Below, in pieces: positions 40,893 to 49,956 of a stretch of DNA of 64,000 nt. A model generated the notes under the pieces. That model ran no database searches, was not told where the DNA came from, and saw nothing but the letters and a program-made list of their open reading frames with translations. How positions within the stretch are numbered: the first letter of the stretch is position 1; each line of letters opens with the position of its first letter. The position numbers were made by a program, and so were the translations under genes. Origin of the DNA: Paenibacillus roseus (GTDB lineage: Bacteria; Bacillota; Bacilli; Paenibacillales; Paenibacillaceae); assembly GCF_016424485.1 (NCBI RefSeq), contig NZ_JAELUP010000103.1:496001-560000 (forward strand). The letters run 5' to 3'.

Positions 40893-42227
40893 TTGACAGA
40901 GCAAAAGAAAGTAACCGTAATTGGCGCCGGGCTGGCGGGAAGCGAGGCCGCCTGGCAAATCGCTTCCCAAGGCGTTCCGGTCACTTTGTATGAGATGAGG
41001 CCAGCCACGCGCACCCCTGCGCACCATACCGACAAATTTGCAGAGCTTGTATGCAGCAACAGTCTACGTGCCAATGGCTTGACCAATGCGGTAGGCGTAT
41101 TGAAGGAGGAGATGCGCCAGCTCGGATCGCTAATACTGGGCAGCGCTGATAAACACGCCGTTCCGGCAGGCGGGGCGCTTGCAGTTGACCGTGACGGCTT
41201 TTCCGCCGAAGTTACGACTTCGCTGAGCGAGCATCCGCTAGTTGATGTTCGTACAGAGGAAGTAACCGAGATTCCGCAGGACGGTATTGTCGTCATTGCT
41301 ACCGGTCCGCTCACTTCTCCGGCGCTGTCGCAGCAAATCCGCGATTTGATGGGCGAGGAATACTTTTACTTCTATGATGCCGCGGCGCCGATTGTTGAGA
41401 AGGATTCTATTGATATGAGCAAGGTGTATTTGGCGTCCCGTTACGACAAGGGAGAAGCCGCCTATTTGAATTGCCCGATGACCGAGGAGGAATTTGAGGC
41501 ATTCTATGAAGCGCTCGTTACCGCTGAAAAGGCCGAATTGAAAGAATTCGAAAAGGAAATTTATTTTGAAGGCTGTATGCCAGTCGAGGTCATTGCCAGC
41601 CGCGGCAAGCAGACGCTGTTGTTTGGTGCGATGAAGCCCGTAGGTTTAATCAATCCGCATACCGGCAAGCTGCCTTACGCGGTTGTCCAGCTCAGACAGG
41701 ATAATGCGGCAGGTACGTTGTACAACCTGGTCGGCTTTCAGACGCATCTGAAATGGGGAGAGCAGAAGAAAGTATTTTCGCTGATCCCGGGTCTTGAGAA
41801 TGCGGAGTTTGTTCGTTATGGCGTTATGCACCGCAATACATTTATCAATTCTCCGAAACTGTTAAACCCGACGTATCAATTCAAGGAGCGCAACAACTTG
41901 TTCTTTGCAGGGCAAATGACGGGCGTTGAAGGATATGTGGAATCGGCAGCTTCCGGACTTATAGCAGGTCTTAACGCCGGTCGCCTGGCAAAGGGGCTAG
42001 AGCCTGTAGTTTTCCCCGCAGAGACGACGCTCGGCAGCATGGCAGAATATATTACAACTGCGGACTTCAAGCATTTTCAGCCGATGAACGCCAACTTTGG
42101 CCTGTTCCCGCCGCTTGGCTCCAAAATTCGCAACAAGAAGGAAAAAAATGAAGCGATCGCAGGCCGTGCGCTGCAAATGCTTCAGGGATTCAAGGCAGAA
42201 CAGCTCGGTCTTGGCTCGAATGTTTAG
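40893..42227 (+). CDS. trmFO: methylenetetrahydrofolate-tRNA-(uracil(54)-C(5))-methyltransferase TrmFO
   Basis: 444 residues from TTG 40893 behind GGCAGGAG. FAD-binding VIGAGLAGSEAAWQIA at the N-terminus, CSNSLRANGLTNAVGVLKEEMR and C-terminal GQMTGVEGYVESAASGLIAGLNAG are signature TrmFO. Makes m5U54 in tRNA using methylene-THF. In B. subtilis codV (xerC) follows; here it is absent and hslV comes next. Confidence 0.97.
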   Translation: MTEQKKVTVIGAGLAGSEAAWQIASQGVPVTLYEMRPATRTPAHHTDKFAELVCSNSLRANGLTNAVGVLKEEMRQLGSLILGSADKHAVPAGGALAVDRDGFSAEVTTSLSEHPLVDVRTEEVTEIPQDGIVVIATGPLTSPALSQQIRDLMGEEYFYFYDAAAPIVEKDSIDMSKVYLASRYDKGEAAYLNCPMTEEEFEAFYEALVTAEKAELKEFEKEIYFEGCMPVEVIASRGKQTLLFGAMKPVGLINPHTGKLPYAVVQLRQDNAAGTLYNLVGFQTHLKWGEQKKVFSLIPGLENAEFVRYGVMHRNTFINSPKLLNPTYQFKERNNLFFAGQMTGVEGYVESAASGLIAGLNAGRLAKGLEPVVFPAETTLGSMAEYITTADFKHFQPMNANFGLFPPLGSKIRNKKEKNEAIAGRALQMLQGFKAEQLGLGSNV

Positions 42228-42264
42228 CATGGAGGCTAGGTAGCTGAACAAGGGAGGAATAGAG

Positions 42265-42807
42265 ATGGAAATGCAATTTCACGCCACCACGATTTGCGCC
42301 GTGCGCTGCAACGGCAAAGGCGCAATTGCCGGAGACGGCCAGGTGACCTTTGGCAACAGCATGGTCATGAAACATTCCGCGAAGAAAGTGCGCCGATTGT
42401 ACCGCGGTCAGGTTGTGGCAGGTTTTGCCGGTTCTGTGGCAGATGCCATTACACTGTTTGAAAAGTTTGAAGGCAAGCTGGAGGAGCATCACGGCAATTT
42501 GCAGCGGGCTGCAGTGGAGATGGCCAAGGATTGGCGCTCGGACCGTGTGCTCAGAAGACTGGAAGCGATGATGATCGTCATGGATGCCTCAGGCATGCTG
42601 CTTATTTCCGGCAACGGAGAAATTATTGAACCGGATGACGGAATCTTGGCGATTGGCTCGGGAGGCAGTTTTGCCATGTCCGCCGCGCGGGCGCTCAAAC
42701 GTCATGCCACAGACATGGAGGCGAGGGAAGTAGCCAGAGCATCGCTGGAGATTGCGGCCGAAATTTGCGTCTATACCAACCATAACATTATTGTTGAAGA
42801 AATATAA
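42265..42807 (+). CDS. hslV: ATP-dependent protease subunit HslV (ClpQ)
   Basis: 180 residues. N-terminus MEMQFHATTICAVRCNGKGA; the conserved TTI supplies a catalytic Thr (residue 8) after a 7-residue propeptide. B. subtilis ClpQ instead begins MSSFHATTI and has been reported to use an N-terminal Ser; no Ser is present at that position here. Proteasome-like dodecamer working with HslU. ATG 42265 follows AAGGGAGG. Confidence 0.96.
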   Translation: MEMQFHATTICAVRCNGKGAIAGDGQVTFGNSMVMKHSAKKVRRLYRGQVVAGFAGSVADAITLFEKFEGKLEEHHGNLQRAAVEMAKDWRSDRVLRRLEAMMIVMDASGMLLISGNGEIIEPDDGILAIGSGGSFAMSAARALKRHATDMEAREVARASLEIAAEICVYTNHNIIVEEI

Positions 42808-42842
42808 TTTTAAGAGCCGGAGCTAATACGGAGGGATGCTGG

Positions 42843-44234
42843 ATGGGAAATGAAGCGTTGACGCCGCGTCAGATTGTGGCGGAGCTGGACAAATACATTG
42901 TCGGCCAAAAGCTGGCCAAACGGTCAGTGGCTATCGCTCTAAGAAACCGCTATCGCCGCAGCCGGCTGGAAGAATCGCTGCGTGATGAAATTATGCCTAA
43001 AAATATTTTGATGATTGGGCCGACAGGTGTCGGAAAAACCGAGATCGCCCGCAGACTTGCCAAGCTGGTCAATGCCCCGTTCGTCAAAGTGGAAGCGACG
43101 AAGTTTACAGAGGTTGGTTATGTGGGCCGCGATGTGGAGTCGATGGTGCGCGACCTGGTTGAAACGGCAATTCGCATGGTCAAGGCGGAGAAGACAGAGG
43201 CGGTCAAGGACAAGGCGGAGAAGCTGGCTAATGAAAGGCTGGTCTCGCTTCTGGTGCCTTCGGAGAAGAAGTCCAAGTCCCAGCGCAACCCGCTGGAGAT
43301 GATCTTTGGCCAGCAGCAGCCGGAGCAGGAAGAACCGGAGACGGACAGTTCAGTTATTGAGCGCAGAAGACAGGTCAAGTGGCAGCTGGAAGCCGGTCAG
43401 CTGGAATCCGAACTTGTGGAGATTGAAGTGGAGGATAATGCCCCGAACATGCTTGACATGCTCTCCGGCCAAGGAGCAGAGGGAATCGGCATGAACATGC
43501 AAGAGATGTTCGGCCAGCTCATGCCCAAGCGGTTCAAGAAGCGCAAGCTGACGGTGAAGGAAGCGCGCAAGGTGCTGACCCAGGAGGAAGCAAACAAGCT
43601 GATCGATATGGATGATGTCATCCAGGAGTCTGTGAATCGCGCCGAACAGTCGGGCATGATTTTCATTGATGAAATCGATAAAATTGCCAGCCCATCCCGC
43701 GGTTCAGGACCGGATGTGTCCCGTGAAGGCGTACAGCGCGATATTTTGCCGATCGTAGAGGGATCTACTGTTATGACGAAGTATGGTCCGGTGAAAACCG
43801 ATTTTGTACTGTTTATTGCAGCAGGCGCTTTCCATATTGCTAAACCGTCGGATCTAATTCCCGAGCTTCAGGGCCGCTTTCCGATCCGGGTGGAGCTGAG
43901 TGACTTGTCCCTGGAAGATTTCGTGAAAATTTTGACCGAGCCTAAAAATGCGTTGACCAAGCAGTATTCCGCCTTGCTCGAAACCGAGGGCATTACCATA
44001 GAGTTTTCAGAAGACGCCATACGGGAAATCGCCGGCATTGCTGCAGATGTGAACCGGAATACAGAAAATATTGGCGCCCGCAGACTCCATACGATACTGG
44101 AGAAGCTGCTGGAGGACCTTTCGTTCGAAGCGCCGGACTTGAATCTTGAGCAGATGACGATTACGCCGGAATATGTACGGGACAAGGTCGGGGATATTGC
44201 GCAAAACCGTGATTTGAGCCAATATATATTATAG
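42843..44234 (+). CDS. hslU: ATP-dependent protease ATPase subunit HslU (ClpY)
   Basis: 463 residues: AAA+ ATPase with Walker A GPTGVGKTEIARRLAKL, the inserted I-domain (~110-240, Glu/Lys-rich), pore region and Walker B GMIFIDEIDKIA, and C-terminal YIL tail that docks HslV. Unfolds substrates and feeds them to HslV. ATG 42843, 35 bp after hslV; codY follows, as in B. subtilis. Confidence 0.98.
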   Translation: MGNEALTPRQIVAELDKYIVGQKLAKRSVAIALRNRYRRSRLEESLRDEIMPKNILMIGPTGVGKTEIARRLAKLVNAPFVKVEATKFTEVGYVGRDVESMVRDLVETAIRMVKAEKTEAVKDKAEKLANERLVSLLVPSEKKSKSQRNPLEMIFGQQQPEQEEPETDSSVIERRRQVKWQLEAGQLESELVEIEVEDNAPNMLDMLSGQGAEGIGMNMQEMFGQLMPKRFKKRKLTVKEARKVLTQEEANKLIDMDDVIQESVNRAEQSGMIFIDEIDKIASPSRGSGPDVSREGVQRDILPIVEGSTVMTKYGPVKTDFVLFIAAGAFHIAKPSDLIPELQGRFPIRVELSDLSLEDFVKILTEPKNALTKQYSALLETEGITIEFSEDAIREIAGIAADVNRNTENIGARRLHTILEKLLEDLSFEAPDLNLEQMTITPEYVRDKVGDIAQNRDLSQYIL

Positions 44235-44273
44235 TGGATGGTGTCCCTGGAAAGAGTAGTAGGAGGATTTGGT

Positions 44274-45044
44274 ATGACCTTGCTTGCAAAAACACGAACA
44301 TTGAATCGGTTGCTCCAGCGGGCTGCCGGTAAGGCGTTAAATTTCAGAGAAATGGCAGAAGTTCTATGCTCTACCATTCAGGCGGATGTATTTGTGGTCA
44401 GCCGCAGAGGCAAAATTCTAGGTTGCGCGGCAGCCGGGGTCTGGGAGCATGAAAAGCTGAAGTCGGCTTCAACTGCTGATGCGAGGTTCCCCCAGGAAAG
44501 CAACGAACGGTTCTTGTCCGTGCAGGAAACGGTGACCAATGTTGTCCCTGAGACAGGGATTGCTCAAGTATTCCCTGAAATTTCGAAACATGGTGTAATG
44601 ACCGTTGTTCCCATTCAAGGCGGGGGAGACCGGCTCGGAACGCTTATATTGACACGCGCCGAGGGCATCTTCGATGACAGTGATCTGATTCTGGCGGAAT
44701 ACGGTTCCACCATTGTCGGGATGGAGATTTTGCGCGAGCGCGCGGAAGAGATTGAGCTGGAGGCGCGGAGCCGGGCCGCTGTGACGGTAGCCGTCAATTC
44801 GCTTTCCTTCAGTGAGTTGGAGGCAGTGGAGCATATTTTCGAAGAGTTGGGAGAAAAAGAAGGTCTTCTGGTTGCTTCCAAGGTGGCCGACCGTGTCGGC
44901 ATTACCCGATCAGTTATTGTCAATGCGCTGCGGAAGCTCGAGAGTGCGGGTGTCATTGAGACTCGTTCCCTCGGAATGAAAGGAACCTACATCAAAATAT
45001 TAAATGTACAGCTCATGCAGGAGCTTGCAAAAATAAAAGCTTGA
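44274..45044 (+). CDS. codY: GTP/branched-chain amino acid-sensing global regulator CodY
   Basis: 256 residues from ATG 44274 (GTAGGAGGATTTGGT upstream), giving MTLLAKTRTLNRLLQRAAGK, the family N-terminus. GAF domain (NFREMAEVLCSTIQADVFVVSRRGKILG) and C-terminal winged HTH (ASKVADRVGITRSVIVNALRKLESAGVIETRSLG). CodY represses nutrient-limitation genes and, in B. subtilis, the fla/che operon that directly follows. Confidence 0.97.
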   Translation: MTLLAKTRTLNRLLQRAAGKALNFREMAEVLCSTIQADVFVVSRRGKILGCAAAGVWEHEKLKSASTADARFPQESNERFLSVQETVTNVVPETGIAQVFPEISKHGVMTVVPIQGGGDRLGTLILTRAEGIFDDSDLILAEYGSTIVGMEILRERAEEIELEARSRAAVTVAVNSLSFSELEAVEHIFEELGEKEGLLVASKVADRVGITRSVIVNALRKLESAGVIETRSLGMKGTYIKILNVQLMQELAKIKA

Positions 45045-45069
45045 AAAACGGGTCTATTTTCCCTTGAAC

Positions 45070-45100
45070 GCCCTATCTTCACATAAAGATAGGGCTTTTT
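45070..45100 (+). terminator. codY terminator
   Basis: GCCCTATCTT (45070-45079) and AAGATAGGGC (45086-45095) form a perfect stem with a 6-base loop and T5. It separates the hslVU-codY genes from the flagellar operon, whose own promoter should lie in 45101-45270; I could not assign it with confidence. Confidence 0.9.
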
Positions 45101-45270
45101 GCTTATTGTTAAAGAATTCAAAATTATGGAACATAAATGATGAGGTGAAAATTCGACATTTTGCTCTCATTTTTTTCATAATATTTTGTCGAAGGGAGAA
45201 GGAAAGTGGGTTAATGTGTTGAATTATTACAAGGGATAATAAGGAATTGCAGAGAGAGCGAGGCTTGCCC

Positions 45271-45684
45271 GTGAAATTATTAAACGGTTCTAATTTTGAA
45301 AGATTGAATGGAGCAGTACGAGCGGCCGAATTACGCCAGCAGGTTATTTCCAACAATGTGGCAAATGTGGATACACCCCATTTCAAACGTTCTGAGGTCG
45401 TATTTGAAAAGTATCTTGAGCAGGAATTGGGCAAATCGGATGGGGCTAATCTACCATTGAAACGGACGAATCCCAAGCACATGGGATCTGGCGGACAGAC
45501 GGGTCCTCTCAAAATAGGAGTAGAGACGGATGAAGCTTCGGTCATGAATAACAACGTGAACAACGTCGATATTGACCGGGAAATGTCGCTGCTTGCCAAA
45601 AACCAGCTTCGTTACAACGTGCTTATACATCAAGTCAGCCATGACATCAAAATGATCCGGACAGCCATTGAAGGGAGAAGCTGA
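45271..45684 (+). CDS. flgB: flagellar basal body rod protein FlgB
   Basis: 137 residues from GTG 45271 (GCGAGG upstream; a TTG at 45247 is possible). Motif ELRQQVISNNVANVDTPHFKRSEVVFEKYL is the rod/hook N-terminal signature. Proximal rod component, first gene of the fla/che operon, whose order to the window end equals that of B. subtilis. Confidence 0.95.
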   Translation: MKLLNGSNFERLNGAVRAAELRQQVISNNVANVDTPHFKRSEVVFEKYLEQELGKSDGANLPLKRTNPKHMGSGGQTGPLKIGVETDEASVMNNNVNNVDIDREMSLLAKNQLRYNVLIHQVSHDIKMIRTAIEGRS

Positions 45685-45686
45685 CA

Positions 45687-46139
45687 ATGAGACTATCGAA
45701 TGGATTTGACGCCAGCGCTTCGGCCTTGACGGCCCAAAGATTTAGAATGGATGTGATTTCCTCAAACATTGCCAATGCGGAGACAACCAGGGGCAAAGTA
45801 GTGAATGGGCAGTTTGAACCATATTCACGCAAGCTGACAGTCATGGAGCCGATTCGTCCTTCCTTTGCGGACACGTTAAGAGGGGAAATCGATGGAGGAA
45901 GCAAGGCCCAAGGCGGGGTGAAAGTCACGCAAGTTATGGAGGACCGGACACCGCCAAAACTGTTGTACAATCCGACCCATCCTGATGCTGACGCCGACGG
46001 GTATGTCAAATTGCCGAACGTGGATATTCTCAAGGAAATGGTCGATATGATATCGGCAACTCGCGCTTATGAGGCGAATGTAACTGCGCTGAATGCGACA
46101 AAAGCGATGTTGACCAAAGCCTTGGAGATTGGAAAATAA
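45687..46139 (+). CDS. flgC: flagellar basal body rod protein FlgC
   Basis: 150 residues: N-terminal FDASASALTAQRFRMDVISSNIANAETTRG and C-terminal NVDILKEMVDMISATRAYEANVTALNATKAM are the two axial-protein signatures. Proximal rod subunit, two bases after flgB; ATG follows GAAGGGAGAAG. Confidence 0.97.
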   Translation: MRLSNGFDASASALTAQRFRMDVISSNIANAETTRGKVVNGQFEPYSRKLTVMEPIRPSFADTLRGEIDGGSKAQGGVKVTQVMEDRTPPKLLYNPTHPDADADGYVKLPNVDILKEMVDMISATRAYEANVTALNATKAMLTKALEIGK

Positions 46140-46167
46140 CTGACAACAAGATTCGGAGGGATTATTC

Positions 46168-46482
46168 GTGATTGAGAATGTGAAAGCAGGCCTAAGCCCC
46201 TTCTCCTCTGCATTAAACGCAGCTAATGAAATGAGGAAGAACGAGAGCACGCCGGCTGAAGTCACAGCTAGCTTCGGAGATTACCTGAAAAAAGCGATCG
46301 ATGGGGTTAGTGAACAGGAGAAGGCCGTACATAGAGTAACAGACAGGTTTATTATCGGACAGGCAGATGTGTCGGAAGTCATGATTGTATCTGAGCAAGC
46401 ACAGCTCAGCTTGCAGCTTACCGCCCAAATCCGCAACAAAGTCGTAGAGGCTTATCAGGAAATGATGCGGATGCAGATCTAA
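46168..46482 (+). CDS. fliE: flagellar hook-basal body protein FliE
   Basis: 104 residues starting at GTG 46168 (CGGAGGG upstream). C-terminal VSEVMIVSEQAQLSLQLTAQIRNKVVEAYQEMMRMQI is typical FliE, the adaptor between the MS ring and the rod. Confidence 0.95.
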   Translation: MIENVKAGLSPFSSALNAANEMRKNESTPAEVTASFGDYLKKAIDGVSEQEKAVHRVTDRFIIGQADVSEVMIVSEQAQLSLQLTAQIRNKVVEAYQEMMRMQI

Positions 46483-46527
46483 TAATCGCAGCATACAATA
46501 CGGCGATCAGCTGGGTGGGGTGAAATT

Positions 46528-48096
46528 GTGAACGAAAAGGTTACCCAATACAGGGACCGCATTACCCAGTATTGGAAGCAGTTGAGCAGAACCAGGAGAA
46601 TGCTGTTTGGCGCAACATTTGGCTTTTTTATCATCAGCATTGTGTTGCTGGTTCTGATTTTTTCGCGAACGGAGTATGAATTGGTGTTCCAGGATTTGGA
46701 TGCGGCTGATGCAGCTTCGATCACACAATATCTGGAGAGCAACAAAATCGAGTACAAGCTTGGTTCCGGGGGGACAACGATATCGGTTCCGGCAGCCAGC
46801 GCAGCCAAGGTTAGAGTGGATATAGGTTCTCAAGGCCTCGTTCAGAATGGTTCGATCGGTTTTGATGCTTTTGGCCAGGGCTCTTCAGCCTTTGGTCGGA
46901 CAGATAACGAGTTTAACGTGATGTACCGCAACGCGCTGAATGGTGAAATTCAGCGGATGCTAAACAGCATGCAAGGCATTCAAAAATCCAATGTGCTCAT
47001 TAATTTGCCTGAGGAAAGCGTATTTATCAATGCAAATGGCAAAGAGCCGTCCTCAGCCTCTGTTGTGTTGACATTCAAGCCGGGCTATCGGCCAACACAG
47101 GAAGCGATCGACGGGTACTATAACCTGGTCAAGACGGCGATTCCTAACTTGGCGATTGAGGATATTACGATCTCCAGCCAGCAATCCGAGCTGTTTGCTT
47201 CAAGCAAACTGACCGGTAACGGCATGGTGGCTCAGCCGGTGGATACGCAATTTCAGATTGAACGAAAATTCAAAGAAGAAGTTCGCAAGAGCATTAAAGA
47301 GTTTTTGGGACGCTTTTACGGGGCGGACAAGGTTGTCATTAGTGTGGCAGCGACATTGAACTTTGATCAGAAAAATTCGACACAAACGCTCGTTCAACCG
47401 CTCGAGAACAACGACAACCGCGGAATTATCATTAGCGAAACGGAATCAAGTCGTTCGTCAACAGGCGCAGATGCCCCTGCAGGCGGCGTGGTTGGGACAG
47501 GTGAAACCGATGTTCCGGGGTACCAGGGAACAGATGGTCGGACGAGCAGCAGCGATGAAGCTTCCCGTACGACTAACTATGATATAAGCCGTATCACGAA
47601 TAATATTGTGTCCGGTCCGTTTGTAGTCAAGGACTTATCCGTAAGCGTCGGGATTGAAGCAGCACAGCTGACCGATGAGCAAAGACAGGAAATCTCCAAT
47701 TATCTGATTCCTTTCGTCAGAGCACAGCTCTCGGATTCGGGACAGAATATTAATGATGACGTATTGATGGCCAAAAAGGTTTCAATTTTTGCGCAATCTT
47801 ATGTGGGATCTGAAGAAACCACCGCTGCCAGTGGCTTGTCATGGCCGTGGCTGGCTGGAATTGGTCTGGCTGCCCTGCTCGTAGGCGGAGGAGTCGTATA
47901 TCTTATTAACCGTCGTCGCAATCAAGTAAACTTTGAAGAAGAAGAGCTTCTGGAGCAGCCTAAGGTCGAATATCCGACAATCGATCTTGACATTGAGACG
48001 AATGAGAGTCAGGTTCGCAAGCAGTTGGAGCAGCTTGCCAAACGTAAGCCGGAGGAATTTGTCAATCTGCTGCGGACATGGCTAGTTGATGAATAG
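46528..48096 (+). CDS. fliF: flagellar M-ring protein FliF
   Basis: 522 residues from GTG 46528. Two membrane helices (~28-48 and ~430-455) flank the periplasm-equivalent ring domains (QDLDAADAASITQYLESNKIEYKLG..., RNALNGEIQRMLNSMQGIQKSNVLI). The C-terminal tail (EQLAKRKPEEFVNLLRTWL) binds FliG, the next gene, which starts 11 bp later. Slightly shorter than B. subtilis FliF. Confidence 0.96.
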   Translation: MNEKVTQYRDRITQYWKQLSRTRRMLFGATFGFFIISIVLLVLIFSRTEYELVFQDLDAADAASITQYLESNKIEYKLGSGGTTISVPAASAAKVRVDIGSQGLVQNGSIGFDAFGQGSSAFGRTDNEFNVMYRNALNGEIQRMLNSMQGIQKSNVLINLPEESVFINANGKEPSSASVVLTFKPGYRPTQEAIDGYYNLVKTAIPNLAIEDITISSQQSELFASSKLTGNGMVAQPVDTQFQIERKFKEEVRKSIKEFLGRFYGADKVVISVAATLNFDQKNSTQTLVQPLENNDNRGIIISETESSRSSTGADAPAGGVVGTGETDVPGYQGTDGRTSSSDEASRTTNYDISRITNNIVSGPFVVKDLSVSVGIEAAQLTDEQRQEISNYLIPFVRAQLSDSGQNINDDVLMAKKVSIFAQSYVGSEETTAASGLSWPWLAGIGLAALLVGGGVVYLINRRRNQVNFEEEELLEQPKVEYPTIDLDIETNESQVRKQLEQLAKRKPEEFVNLLRTWLVDE

Positions 48097-48107
48097 AGGT
48101 GGAAGTA

Positions 48108-49121
48108 TTGGTTAAGACAATGCAGGGTTTGTCCGGCAGACAGAAGGCAGCCATCCTTCTCATTACGCTTGGGCCTGAGGTATCGGCCCAAATCTTCAAG
48201 CATCTGAGAGAAGAGGAGATTGAGCAACTGACGCTGGAAATTGCCAACGTCCGCAAGGTGGACGCGGCCGAGAAGGAGATAATTCTTGCCGATTTTCATC
48301 AGATTTGCATGGCTCAGGAGTATATCTCTCAAGGCGGTATTGCTTATGCCAAAACCATTTTGGAGAAGGCGTTAGGTGAAAGCAAGGCGATGGAGGTTTT
48401 AAATCGTCTTACAGCCACATTGCAGGTCAGGCCGTTTGACTTTGCCAGAAAGGCAGAACCGACACAGATTTTGAACTTTATCCAAAACGAAAACTCCCAG
48501 ACTATTGCGCTCGTATTGTCCTATTTGCAGTCTGAACAGTCATCGGCGATATTGTCTTCCCTCCCGCAGGATAAGCAGGCTGATGTAGCTCGCAGAATCG
48601 CGCTGATGGACAGCACTTCGCCGGAGGTCATTGCACAGGTGGAGCGTGTGCTGGAACAGAAGCTTTCCGCCACCGTGACCCAGGATTACACTACGGCTGG
48701 GGGAATCGAGTCTATCGTGCAAATCCTCAATGGCGTCGATCGCGGTACAGAGCGTACGATTTTGGATTCTCTTGAAATCCAGGATCCTGAACTTGCAGAG
48801 GAAATCAAGAAACGGATGTTTGTATTTGAGGATATTGTCAATATCGACAACCGTTCAATTCAACGGATTATCCGGGATATTGAAAGTTCCGATCTTCAAT
48901 TGGCGCTTAAGGTGGCCAGCGAAGAAGTGCGGGAAGCCATCTTCCGCAATATGTCCAAGCGGATGTCGGAGACATTCAAAGAAGAGATGGAATTCATGGG
49001 CCCTGTGCGGCTTCGCGATGTAGAAGAAGCGCAGACGCGCATTGTGGCAACCATTCGCAGACTAGAGGAATCCGGAGAGATCATTATCGCTCGCGGCGGA
49101 GGTGACGACATCATTGTCTAA
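48108..49121 (+). CDS. fliG: flagellar motor switch protein FliG
   Basis: 337 residues from TTG 48108, correctly spaced from GAGGTGG (the GTG at 48099 sits on that site). Middle and C-terminal domains include FDFARKAEPTQILNFIQNE, the conserved EHPQ-equivalent region, and charged torque residues in KEEMEFMGPVRLRDVEEAQ. Rotor component that interacts with MotA and FliF. Confidence 0.96.
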   Translation: MVKTMQGLSGRQKAAILLITLGPEVSAQIFKHLREEEIEQLTLEIANVRKVDAAEKEIILADFHQICMAQEYISQGGIAYAKTILEKALGESKAMEVLNRLTATLQVRPFDFARKAEPTQILNFIQNENSQTIALVLSYLQSEQSSAILSSLPQDKQADVARRIALMDSTSPEVIAQVERVLEQKLSATVTQDYTTAGGIESIVQILNGVDRGTERTILDSLEIQDPELAEEIKKRMFVFEDIVNIDNRSIQRIIRDIESSDLQLALKVASEEVREAIFRNMSKRMSETFKEEMEFMGPVRLRDVEEAQTRIVATIRRLEESGEIIIARGGGDDIIV

Positions 49122-49956
49122 CCTGATCAAGTCAGCCCATGTCGTTGCAATGGAGGATTTGAAGAAGCTCCAGACGGAGAAACGCTATGTTTCTGCTGCT
49201 CAGCAGGAAAGCGAACAACCAGAGGATCATTACTTGCCGACAGAAGAGGAACTGCAGACCAGACAACTTAGAGATCAAATCATCGAGGATGCAGAATCCT
49301 ATGCGAAAGAACGGCTGGAACAGGCGAATTCCGAAGCGGAGCAAATGCTGCAGGCGGCAAGGGAGCAGATCGAACAATGGTGGAGCGAACGTCGCTCCGA
49401 GGATGAGCAACTGGCTGAGAGCTCCCGCAAGCAAGGGTACGAGCAGGGCTATCAGGAAGGACTTGTTCATGCCGAGGAAGACAACAGCAGGCATTGGGCG
49501 CAGCACATTGACGATGCCAAGGCGCTGTTGGAACAGGCTTACAGAAGCCGGGAAGAAATTATTCAGGAGGCAGAGCCTTTCCTGGTGGAGCTTAGCTGCG
49601 CGATCTCGGAGAAAATCATCGGGAAGCAGCTGACTGCCGCGCCTGATTGGGCGCTGGAACTGGTTGTGAAGTCGCTCTCCCGCAGAAGAGAGCAGGGGAT
49701 GATTGCTCTTTGTGTGGCGCCGGACCAGCTTGCTTTCATGGAAGCGGCTCGGGAGGAGCTTTCACTGGTAATCGACTCCCAGGCTGAGCTGCAAATTCTC
49801 CCTGATGTATCCGTCAAAGGACATGGCTGTGTCATCCGCTCGATGTACGGAAGCATTGATGCCCGAATCGATACGCAGCTTGAAGAAATCAAGCGGGAAC
49901 TGATTCAGCTTGCGATTCAGGGTGAAGAGCGGAGGAGTGCGGATGAGCAAACTTGA
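49114..49956 (+). CDS. fliH: flagellar assembly protein FliH
   Basis: 280 residues from TTG 49114 (MSNLIKSAHVV; GTG 49102 is an alternative). Long Glu/Gln-rich coiled coil (~40-135), GYEQGYQEGL glycine motif, then a C-terminal domain (FLVELSCAISEKIIGKQL) that inhibits the ATPase FliI and links it to the export gate. Overlaps fliG and fliI. Confidence 0.92.
   Translation: MSNLIKSAHVVAMEDLKKLQTEKRYVSAAQQESEQPEDHYLPTEEELQTRQLRDQIIEDAESYAKERLEQANSEAEQMLQAAREQIEQWWSERRSEDEQLAESSRKQGYEQGYQEGLVHAEEDNSRHWAQHIDDAKALLEQAYRSREEIIQEAEPFLVELSCAISEKIIGKQLTAAPDWALELVVKSLSRRREQGMIALCVAPDQLAFMEAAREELSLVIDSQAELQILPDVSVKGHGCVIRSMYGSIDARIDTQLEEIKRELIQLAIQGEERRSADEQT

Noticed and set aside
45101..45270. Search for a sigma-A or CodY-box in front of flgB
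   Set aside because: Several AT-rich hexamers exist but none has both a fair -35 and -10 at 16-18 bp, and no convincing CodY motif was found.
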